Shown in pieces: positions 1-6,742 of a stretch of DNA of 64,000 nucleotides (positions are counted from its first letter, which is position 1; the number at the start of each line of letters is the position of its first letter). The stretch is from Halosimplex halobium (lineage in GTDB: Archaea; Halobacteriota; Halobacteria; Halobacteriales; Haloarculaceae), in the NCBI RefSeq assembly GCF_051414055.1, contig NZ_JBLKNX010000024.1, positions 1 through 64,000 on the forward strand, in the 5' to 3' direction. The notes beneath the pieces are model-generated. The model worked only from the letters and a program-made list of their open reading frames with translations. It was not told the origin of the DNA and did no database searches. Both the position numbers and the translations under genes were made by a program.

Positions 1-87
1 GTCCGAGCGCGTTCCTGGTTTCGTGAGTTCCGCGAGGTTGCCCTGATGTGTGTTGTCTACAACATCAAGCGGGCTGTGAAACAGTGA
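1..87 (+). mobile_element. C-terminal end of an IS5-type (ISH) transposase, cut by window edge
   Basis: An open frame enters from the left edge and ends at TGA 85-87. It reads 28 residues with the pattern RARSWFREFRE followed by VVYNIKRAVKQ. This is the usual C-terminus of haloarchaeal IS5-family DDE transposases (a conserved W/F-REFRE block, then a hydrophobic helix with YN). The rest of the protein lies outside the window, so whether it is intact cannot be judged. The bases after the stop, up to about 110, probably hold the right end of the element and abut the 3' end of the next gene. The family assignment rests on a short tail only. Confidence 0.6.
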
Positions 88-108
88 AATCTACCGCCTT
101 ACAGCGAT

Positions 109-468
109 TCAACACAGCCCTTTGATCACACCACTACTCAGGAGCCGGATATTGAAGTCCTGATACGTGAATTCGACCAGCCGTTCGCTATGATGTAGTC
201 CAGACGGACGATTCCCCACGATTCGGTCGAGAGCATCCGGGTCCACGATCTGATATAGTGGCCGGAGGTCGGTCACCGACTGACCAGTTATCTCTGTAAT
301 CACCGATACAACGATCGTACTCGGTAAAGCGTCGCTGCTGTCGAACCTCGCAATGTATGCTCCTTCTTCAGCGTCGAACGTCAGCGAGTTAATAGAGAGG
401 TGGTCACTCTCCGTACTGCCTTCTTTGGAACTATTTCGGCCATACTCCGGCAGGTCGGGCATAGACAT
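109..468 (-). CDS. HalOD1 output-domain protein
   Basis: A 119-aa acidic protein. Residues about 25-115 fit the HalOD1 output domain, a small alpha/beta domain almost restricted to haloarchaea and often found alone or behind receiver domains. The pattern VSVITEITGQSVTDLRPLYQ followed by an Ile-Val-Asp-Pro-Asp-Ala-Leu segment is typical. Its biochemical role is unknown; it is thought to be a signalling output module. It is transcribed away from the large sensory operon that starts at 675, so the two share a roughly 200-bp control region. A TATA-like taaatataa at 483-491 is only about 19 nt from ATG 468, which suggests the leaderless start may be the second Met at 462. The stop codon lies beside the presumed IS end at about 110, so the extreme C-terminus may have been altered by insertion. 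Confidence 0.75.
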   Translation of the reverse strand: MSMPDLPEYGRNSSKEGSTESDHLSINSLTFDAEEGAYIARFDSSDALPSTIVVSVITEITGQSVTDLRPLYQIVDPDALDRIVGNRPSGLHHSERLVEFTYQDFNIRLLSSGVIKGLC

Positions 469-482
469 ACGTAGATCGATAG

Positions 483-491
483 TAAATATAA
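483..491 (-). promoter_or_regulatory. TATA-like box for the HalOD1 gene
   Basis: The AT-rich block TTATATTTA (minus-strand reading) stands out in a GC-rich context. It lies about 25 nt from the Met codon at 462, the normal archaeal TATA-to-start distance for a leaderless message. Confidence 0.5.
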
Positions 492-564
492 GTCACCCAT
501 CTTGATAACGGGACGCGTCAGGAACGTCCCTCAAATGGATCCCTCGAATAGGAGCTCTCAGGAA

Positions 565-583
565 CGTTTCGAGCAGCGAAACG
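565..583. promoter_or_regulatory. Inverted repeat CGTTTCG-N5-CGAAACG in the divergent promoter region
   Basis: A perfect 7-bp inverted repeat with a 5-bp spacer lies between the divergent HalOD1 and transducer genes. The motif TCAGGAACGT also occurs twice here (about 517 and 558). Either could be an operator, but nothing in the sequence names a regulator. Confidence 0.3.
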
Positions 584-627
584 GTCGAGCGATACGATCA
601 ATGGTTCTCAGCCGTGATACTCATCCT

Positions 628-650
628 GTTATCTAGAGCCACCAACTATC
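628..650 (+). promoter_or_regulatory. Promoter-like block GTTATCTAG...ACTAT upstream of the transducer
   Basis: The block GTTATCTAGAGCC(A)CC(A)ACTAT lies 25-47 nt upstream of ATG 675. A closely matching block occurs at 5169-5190, upstream of the kaiC-like gene. The ACTAT part is about 28 nt before ATG 675 and may act as a weak TATA box. Confidence 0.45.
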
Positions 651-674
651 GGGTTGGTCGTGAGAGGATGTCGC

Positions 675-2897
675 ATGCTAGAGAAGGTGAAAATCGACCG
701 GTTCGACTTGCGGCCGAAACTCATCCTGGCGTTCGTGCTCGTGGCGTTGCTGGTCGGTGTGACTGGATTGGTCGGGTACCAGGCTGTGGGGGCCGTCGAT
801 GCCGAGGCCCACGTCATCTCTGAGGACGCCGACAAGATCGACGCGTCCATGGAGATGTTGGTCGCCGTCGAGGAACAACAGGTGGCAGTCCAGGCGGCCA
901 TGCTCGGCGAGGACGGTGCCAGATCCGACTTCGAGGAGGCCAATTCCAACTTCGAAGAGTGGGCACAGAAAATGGATGAAAGCCACCTGAGCGAGGAGGA
1001 AGAACAGGCCTTCGCCGATTTGCAGTCCAGACATCAGGAGTACACGGCCGTCGCCCAGGAGGCGTTCGACGCAGGAGAAGCCGGTGACACTGAGCGTGCC
1101 AGACAGCAAATGGCAGAACTGGACCCGATACTGACCGATGTGCGCGAGGACGCACATACGCTCGAAGAACTCGCTGTCGAGGACAAAGACACAGCAGTCG
1201 CGTCGGCGGATAGCACCACAGCGACGGTCCAGTGGTTGCTTCTCGGACTGACTGTCGGGTCGTTCGTCCTCGCGATCGCCATCGGCCTGTTCGTCGCTGG
1301 ACGGATCATCCCGCCGATCACGAGGTTGGAGGAGACTGCACAGGCTGTCAGTGCCGGCGAGCTCGACAACGATCTCGACAGCCACGTCGAAGACGACGAA
1401 CTGGGTCGGATGATCGAGGCGTTCAGTGAGATGCAGTCGAACCTCCGGGGTGTTTTCTCGCAGATCGGAACCGCAAGTCGAGGCTTGCGACAGGGCGATC
1501 TTGGCTGGGAGTTCGAGGCCGACTATCCGGGCCAATACGGGGAGACCGTCGACGATCTCAAGGCGGGTGCCGACGAACTCGCCGGGAGTTTCGAGGCGAT
1601 CCGGAGTGTGAGCGACGACCTCCAGCAGGGCGTCATCGATCAGAACATCGACACCGACCGCCCCGGGGAGTACGGCGAAGTGCTGGAAGACCTCGCGACC
1701 GGGACCACACAGTTGTCCGAGAGCTTCACACAGATCTCGGCCGCGAGCCAGGGTCTCAAAGACGGACGACTCGATCAAGACATCGACACCGACTACCCCG
1801 GGTCGTTCGGCACGGCATTGCGTGATCTCGAGGACGGGATCGGACAACTGAACAGAAGCGTCGAACGCGTCCAGGCGATCGCGGACGACGTCGCGACCTC
1901 GAGCGAGGAAGTGGCGAGCAGTTCGGAGGAGATCGAAGAGGCCAGCGAGCAGGTCGCGGAGTCCGTCGAAGAGATCTCACACGGGGCGGACACGCAAAGC
2001 GAGAACCTCCAGGAGGTGGCCGGCGAAATGAACGACATGTCCGCGACAGTCGAGGAGATCGCTTCCTCGGCCGAGGAGGTGGCTTCGACTGCCAGCACGG
2101 CCGTCGAGCGTGGCGAGACGGGCCGCCAGTACGCATCGGAGGCGACCAAGGAGATCCAGTCCATCGAAACCCGGGCCGACGAGGCAGCCACGCAAGTCGA
2201 GACGCTCGACGAGAAGATGGACCAGATCGGCGAAGTGGTCGAGATGATCACCGAGATAGCCGAACAGACCAACATGCTCGCACTGAACGCCTCGATCGAG
2301 GCCGCCCGAGCCGGCGAGGCGGGCGAAGGGTTCGGAGTCGTGGCAAACGAGATCAAATCCCTGGCAGAGGAGGCTGCCGAAGCGACTGCCGACATCGAAC
2401 AGCGCATCGAGGAAGTCCAGGGGACGACGGAGGATACCGTCGAGGGGATGCAGCAGATGAGCGACCGCGTCGAACGCGGGTCTGACACGATCGAAGACGC
2501 CATCGAGATGTTCGACGAGATCGCCAACGCCGTCCAGGAGGCCGAAAGCGGCATCCGAGAAATCAGCGACGCCACCGACGACCAGGCGGCCTCCTCCGAG
2601 GAAGTGGTTTCCATGGTCGACGAGGTCTCCAGCGTCAGTCAGCAGACCGCAGCCGAGGCGAGCAACGTCTCTGCCGCGACGGAAGAACAGACCGCCTCCC
2701 TGTCCGAGGCCTCGGAGAACATCCAGCAACTGTCCGGTCTCGCCGAAGACCTGCACGACCAGGTGTCGGATTTCGACACTGGATCAGGCGTAGGTTCCGC
2801 AATCGAGGCGTCACCGGGATCGCCGGCTGCGGCCGACGGCGGGCACCACACGTCTGATACGGGCGGTCGGACGCCAGATCACGATGGAGAGATGTGA
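675..2897 (+). CDS. Methyl-accepting chemotaxis transducer (Htr-type)
   Basis: A 740-aa membrane transducer that would signal to CheW/CheA. TM1 lies at about residues 9-33, a helical input region follows, and TM2 at about 183-207 leads into a HAMP domain (about 203-262). Next come three similar 37-aa HAMP-like segments (about 259-297, 306-343, 352-388), each with a GxL...DxDxPG(Q/E/S)(Y/F)G pattern. The long coiled-coil signalling domain has the canonical tip EIAEQTNMLALNASIEAARA at about 530-550, followed by an acidic, disordered C-terminus. The input domain is about 150 aa of helices and its ligand is unknown. ATG 675 was chosen because TM1 follows directly; upstream TTG 654 and GTG 660 are in frame but add a poor N-terminus. 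The next gene, cheW, starts 5 nt after the stop or overlaps it, depending on its start. Confidence 0.9.
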   Translation: MLEKVKIDRFDLRPKLILAFVLVALLVGVTGLVGYQAVGAVDAEAHVISEDADKIDASMEMLVAVEEQQVAVQAAMLGEDGARSDFEEANSNFEEWAQKMDESHLSEEEEQAFADLQSRHQEYTAVAQEAFDAGEAGDTERARQQMAELDPILTDVREDAHTLEELAVEDKDTAVASADSTTATVQWLLLGLTVGSFVLAIAIGLFVAGRIIPPITRLEETAQAVSAGELDNDLDSHVEDDELGRMIEAFSEMQSNLRGVFSQIGTASRGLRQGDLGWEFEADYPGQYGETVDDLKAGADELAGSFEAIRSVSDDLQQGVIDQNIDTDRPGEYGEVLEDLATGTTQLSESFTQISAASQGLKDGRLDQDIDTDYPGSFGTALRDLEDGIGQLNRSVERVQAIADDVATSSEEVASSSEEIEEASEQVAESVEEISHGADTQSENLQEVAGEMNDMSATVEEIASSAEEVASTASTAVERGETGRQYASEATKEIQSIETRADEAATQVETLDEKMDQIGEVVEMITEIAEQTNMLALNASIEAARAGEAGEGFGVVANEIKSLAEEAAEATADIEQRIEEVQGTTEDTVEGMQQMSDRVERGSDTIEDAIEMFDEIANAVQEAESGIREISDATDDQAASSEEVVSMVDEVSSVSQQTAAEASNVSAATEEQTASLSEASENIQQLSGLAEDLHDQVSDFDTGSGVGSAIEASPGSPAAADGGHHTSDTGGRTPDHDGEM

Positions 2898-2901
2898 ACG
2901 C

Positions 2902-3327
2902 ATGGGATCTCACCAGATCCTCGAGTTCACACTCGGGGAGGAACAGTACTGTCTCGATATCGAATACGTAACCGAGGTCGTCAGCCGATCGAAACGAGAT
3001 GTGACGCCGATCCCGGATTCGCCCCCGCACGTCGAAGGGGCGATCGACCTCCGTGGTGAGACCACGAGAGTTATCGATCCGAGTACCAGACTCTTGCCAG
3101 ATGGCTACGAGGACGATGGAATCAGTCAGGAGCGGATGATCGTCTTCGGCGACGAAAGAGCGACGGGCGCACGTTCCGGCTGGGCGGTAACGGACGTGCT
3201 CCGGATCTCGACGATCGATCCCGACTCTGTCGAAGCAGTCGACGAGGAGATGGTTAATGGTATCGTCACCCGGGAGGACGGACACGTCGTCTGGATAGAT
3301 CCGGAAACCATCTCGGCTGAAACATGA
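2902..3327 (+). CDS. cheW: CheW-like chemotaxis coupling protein
   Basis: A 141-aa protein with one CheW domain: ILEFTLGEEQYCLDI at the start, the TPIPDSPPHVEGAIDLRG turn in the middle (the usual P-x-xV-GvinLRG motif), and a C-terminal VVWIDPE strand. It should bridge the transducer to CheA. ATG 2902 starts right before the domain; an in-frame ATG at 2884 would overlap the transducer's end by 14 nt and add MERCER. The 3' end overlaps the next gene by 4 nt (ATGA at 3324-3327), so the three genes are very likely co-transcribed. No cheA lies in the window, so this CheW must use a kinase encoded elsewhere or one of the adjacent histidine kinases. Confidence 0.85.
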   Translation: MGSHQILEFTLGEEQYCLDIEYVTEVVSRSKRDVTPIPDSPPHVEGAIDLRGETTRVIDPSTRLLPDGYEDDGISQERMIVFGDERATGARSGWAVTDVLRISTIDPDSVEAVDEEMVNGIVTREDGHVVWIDPETISAET

Positions 3328-5129
3328 GTAAGGCAAGGACCCTGACTGAGACAGTGGAAATAGTGGAAGTCCTTCATGTCGATGACGAACCCGATTTCGT
3401 CGACCTCACGGCGACGTTTCTCGAGCGGGAGGACGACCAGTTCACTGTCGAGGCAGTGACGACCGTCGATATAGCGTTAGAGCGAATAGACGACCGCCGG
3501 CCCGATTGTATCGTTTCGGATTATAATATGCCCGGCATGAACGGACTCGAGTTCTTGCAGGCTGTTCGAAAGCGGTATCCCGACCTGCCGTTCGTCCTGT
3601 TTACCGGTAAGGGTAGCGAGGCCATCGCCAGTGATGTCATCGCTGCCGGTGTCACCGACTATCTCCAGAAGAGCTCTGGCACCGAGCAGTACGAACTCTT
3701 GGCCAACCGGATCCGCAATGCTGTCCGGGCACGACGCGAGGCACAGCGGGTCGACAGACAGCAACAACTGGCGCGGCTGACGGAGCTTGCCGGCGACACC
3801 GGTGGATGGGAACTGGACAGAGAGAGCGGGGTTGTCCTGCTGACGGCTGGCACCCGACGAATCATCGGGTGGCCTGACCAGGCGGAAATATCTCTTGAAG
3901 AGGCGATAGCACTGTTCCACCCGGACGACCGCGAAAACATTCGGCACACACTCACCAGGGCCTTCGAGACGGGCGAGGAACTGCACAACACGTGGCGACT
4001 TCAGCCAGGGGACGGCGAGGAGCGTCTGATAGAAATGACGATCACTCCGGTCGTAGAATCCGGTGGGAAGGTAACGACACTCCGTGGCGCTGGTCACGAT
4101 ATCACCGACCGCAGGGACCGTCGGCAGGAACTCGAAAACCACGAGACGATCATCGAGGTGTTGGCCGACGCCGTGTATATGCTCGACGAGGAGGGACGAT
4201 TCACATATGTCAGCGACGAACTCGTCGAGTTGGTCGGCTACGACCGGGAAACCATTCTCGGAAGCACGCCGTCACTCATCAAGGACGAGGATGCCGTCGA
4301 ACGGGCGGAACACCACTTGGGTCGGTTGCTGTCGGGTGACGGTCCGAAGACGGTAACATTCGAAGTGACGATCCAGCCATGTGACGGCGACCCGATCGTC
4401 TGTGAGGATCACATGGGTGTCCTTCCCTACGAAGGTGACGAGTTCGACGGGTCAGTCGGGACACTCCGAGATATCACAGAGCGCAAAGAGCGTGCACGGA
4501 AACTCGAACGGCAAAACGCCCGTCTCCAAGAGTTCGTAAGCGTCGTCAGCCACGATCTGCGAAACCCGCTGAACGTGGCCCTGGGGCACACGGAATTGGC
4601 ACAGCGAGAGTGTGATAGCGAGCACCTCGATACCATCGGTGACGCGATCGACCGGTGTCAGGCACTCGTGGAAGATCTGTTGGCACTGGCCCGGAGTGGG
4701 AAGGCAATTGGAACTACGGAGCCGGTCACCCTGTCGGAACTGGCCGGGGAGTGTTGGCAGACGACGCCGAGTGCGGACGCAACGCTCGCTGTCGAAACAG
4801 ACCAGACGATATCGACTGACCGGAGCCGACTTCAGCAGATGTTCGAGAATCTCTTCAGGAACGCCGTCAACCACGGAGGTGGTGAGGTAACGGTGACCGT
4901 CGGGGAGATAGCTGACGGGGTCTACGTCGCGGACGATGGAGCGGGAATCCCCGACGAAGAACGCGACGATATTTTCGAGGCCGGCTATTCGACCGCTGAC
5001 GATGGCACTGGATTCGGTCTCGCAATCGTCAAAGAAATTGTGGAGGCACACGGCTGGGAAATCCGCGTGACTGATAGCGAGTCGGGCGGCGCACGCTTCG
5101 AGATCACTGGCGTCGAAGTGACGGACTGA
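3324..5129 (+). CDS. Receiver-PAS-PAS histidine kinase
   Basis: A 601-aa soluble hybrid kinase with no membrane segment. It has an N-terminal receiver (about 15-130, phospho-acceptor Asp66 in CIVSDYNMPGMNG), a PAS at about 145-260, and a second PAS at about 272-390 ending in the RDITERKER linker. A HisKA domain follows with His410 in SVVSHDLRNPLN, then an HATPase_c domain with the N-box ENLFRNAVNHGG, the G1 motif DDGAGIPDEE and GTGFGLAIV. The receiver-first order is typical of haloarchaeal Bat/HoxA-like signalling proteins. It overlaps cheW by 4 nt. Together with the transducer it suggests a chemotaxis or stimulus-integration unit. What the PAS domains sense cannot be told from sequence. Confidence 0.9.
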   Translation: MSKARTLTETVEIVEVLHVDDEPDFVDLTATFLEREDDQFTVEAVTTVDIALERIDDRRPDCIVSDYNMPGMNGLEFLQAVRKRYPDLPFVLFTGKGSEAIASDVIAAGVTDYLQKSSGTEQYELLANRIRNAVRARREAQRVDRQQQLARLTELAGDTGGWELDRESGVVLLTAGTRRIIGWPDQAEISLEEAIALFHPDDRENIRHTLTRAFETGEELHNTWRLQPGDGEERLIEMTITPVVESGGKVTTLRGAGHDITDRRDRRQELENHETIIEVLADAVYMLDEEGRFTYVSDELVELVGYDRETILGSTPSLIKDEDAVERAEHHLGRLLSGDGPKTVTFEVTIQPCDGDPIVCEDHMGVLPYEGDEFDGSVGTLRDITERKERARKLERQNARLQEFVSVVSHDLRNPLNVALGHTELAQRECDSEHLDTIGDAIDRCQALVEDLLALARSGKAIGTTEPVTLSELAGECWQTTPSADATLAVETDQTISTDRSRLQQMFENLFRNAVNHGGGEVTVTVGEIADGVYVADDGAGIPDEERDDIFEAGYSTADDGTGFGLAIVKEIVEAHGWEIRVTDSESGGARFEITGVEVTD

Positions 5130-5168
5130 ACCGTACCAACGTTCAGGTGGTTCGTTCCACCGAATCCC

Positions 5169-5190
5169 GTTATCTAGGCCGCCGACTTAT
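5169..5190 (+). promoter_or_regulatory. Promoter-like block GTTATCTAG...ACTTAT upstream of the kaiC-like gene
   Basis: GTTATCTAGGCCGCCGACTTAT matches the block at 628-650 at nearly every position after allowing a one-base gap. It lies inside the longest open frame (start GTG 5147) but upstream of GTG 5225, which is one reason to place the kaiC-like start at 5225. It suggests a separate, co-regulated promoter for the second half of the island. Confidence 0.45.
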
Positions 5191-5224
5191 CCACCTCGAA
5201 CCCGTTGTGATTATACGAGATACC

Positions 5225-6742
5225 GTGTCTGACCGCTCCCGTGACACCCCGACCGAGGAAATCGATCTGGTGGCGTCAGGTATCCCCGAATTGGACGAAC
5301 TACTCAACGGAGGGCTCGTTCGGGGTCGGACGTACCTCGTCCAGGGCGCATCGGGAACGGGGAAGTCGCTGCTCGGTCAGCACTTCCTGCGAGCGGGACT
5401 CGATGCCGACGAGACAGTCGTCTACATCCACGGTGAAGAGTCCAGAGACGACATTCTCGTCAACGCAGCACGGCTCGATGTCGACATTCGGGATGCCGAG
5501 TTTTTGGACATCGGGCCCGGAACGGACTTTTTCGCCGAGGACAAGTCCTACAACCTGGTCGAAGCGAGCGAAGTCGAATCCGAGCAATTCACACAGGATA
5601 TCAAACAGGTAATCGAAGATGTCGACCCGGCCCGAATTCTCATCGACCCGATCACCCAACTCCAGTACGTGGAACGGGACGAATACCAGTACCGGAAGCG
5701 GTTGCAGTCGCTCATCCGGTTTCTCCGGGACCGGCAGGTGACGACAGTCGCAACGCGAACACTCGACAGGGAGCGCACTCGCGAGACCAGACACGACGAT
5801 TTCGAATCGCTGAGCGACGGCGTCGTCAACCTGTCTCTCGACGAGCACGAGCGCCGGATCGCCGTCCCGAAACACCGTGGTCTCGGCCAGATCGACGGGA
5901 CCCACGGACTGGAAATCCGCGAACACGGGATCGAAGTCTACCCACAGACCATCCCGAAACACGACAACCGAACGTTCGACCCGGAACTGATCCCGACCGG
6001 ACACGAAGCTCTCGACGGACTCCTCGGTGGCGGGATCGAACGCGGGACCGTCTCGTTTATCAGCGGGCCGACCGGCATCGGCAAATCGACCACCGGCTCA
6101 CAGATACTTTCGGGCATCGTCGAAGACGGTGGGACAGCGCTCGGCTACCTCTTCGAGGAGTCGATCGACCAGTTCGTCCATCGCTCGGAAACCCTCGGAC
6201 TCCCGGTCTCGGAGATGCGGGCGCAGGGATCACTGGCGCTGACAGAGACCGAACCGCTCGTGCGTTCGGCCGAGGAGTTCGATCGGCACGTCCTCGACCA
6301 GGTCGACGAACACGCGCCGGATGCGGTGTTCATCGATGGGCTCTCGGGCTACAAGATCTCGCTCCAGGGTGACGATCAGCGACTTGTTCGCCGGTTACAC
6401 GGCCTCACCAGGGTTCTCAAGAACCGCGGTATTGCAGTCATTATCACGGACGAGGCGGACCGCCTCACCGGGATTCCGGAAGCTACGAGTACGAACACCA
6501 GTTACATCGCGGACAACATCTTGTTTCTCACGTATGTGGAAGTCGACGGCGAACTGGACCGAGCGATCGGTGTTGTAAAAAAGCGACTCGGGGATTTCGA
6601 CAGCCGGTTCCACCGGTTCGCGATCGAGTCCGGCGAGGGGCTGGTTATCGAAGGACCGTTCGATACCGTTCGGGGGATCATGCAGGGTAGTTCAACGCAT
6701 CGCGTTCCAGACGAGTCCAACCAGACAACTGACCAATCATGA
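5225..6742 (+). CDS. KaiC-like double RecA-fold ATPase
   Basis: A 505-aa protein with two RecA/KaiC domains. The first (about 15-245) has Walker A GASGTGKS at 41-48 and the KaiC-type Glu pair in IHGEESRDD. The second (about 255-480) has GPTGIGKS at 281-288 and a Glu pair in LFEESIDQF. In the cyanobacterial KaiC CII domain the autophosphorylated Ser-Thr pair precedes the I-D-T-I-I-L strand; the matching place here reads TSYIADN, with Ser426 kept and Thr replaced by Tyr427. KaiC-like ATPases in archaea are known to group with histidine kinases and are proposed signalling hubs. GTG 5225 is preferred over GTG 5147 because a promoter-like block lies between them and the domain starts soon after 5225. 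It overlaps the next kinase gene by 4 nt (6739-6742). Confidence 0.85.
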   Translation: MSDRSRDTPTEEIDLVASGIPELDELLNGGLVRGRTYLVQGASGTGKSLLGQHFLRAGLDADETVVYIHGEESRDDILVNAARLDVDIRDAEFLDIGPGTDFFAEDKSYNLVEASEVESEQFTQDIKQVIEDVDPARILIDPITQLQYVERDEYQYRKRLQSLIRFLRDRQVTTVATRTLDRERTRETRHDDFESLSDGVVNLSLDEHERRIAVPKHRGLGQIDGTHGLEIREHGIEVYPQTIPKHDNRTFDPELIPTGHEALDGLLGGGIERGTVSFISGPTGIGKSTTGSQILSGIVEDGGTALGYLFEESIDQFVHRSETLGLPVSEMRAQGSLALTETEPLVRSAEEFDRHVLDQVDEHAPDAVFIDGLSGYKISLQGDDQRLVRRLHGLTRVLKNRGIAVIITDEADRLTGIPEATSTNTSYIADNILFLTYVEVDGELDRAIGVVKKRLGDFDSRFHRFAIESGEGLVIEGPFDTVRGIMQGSSTHRVPDESNQTTDQS

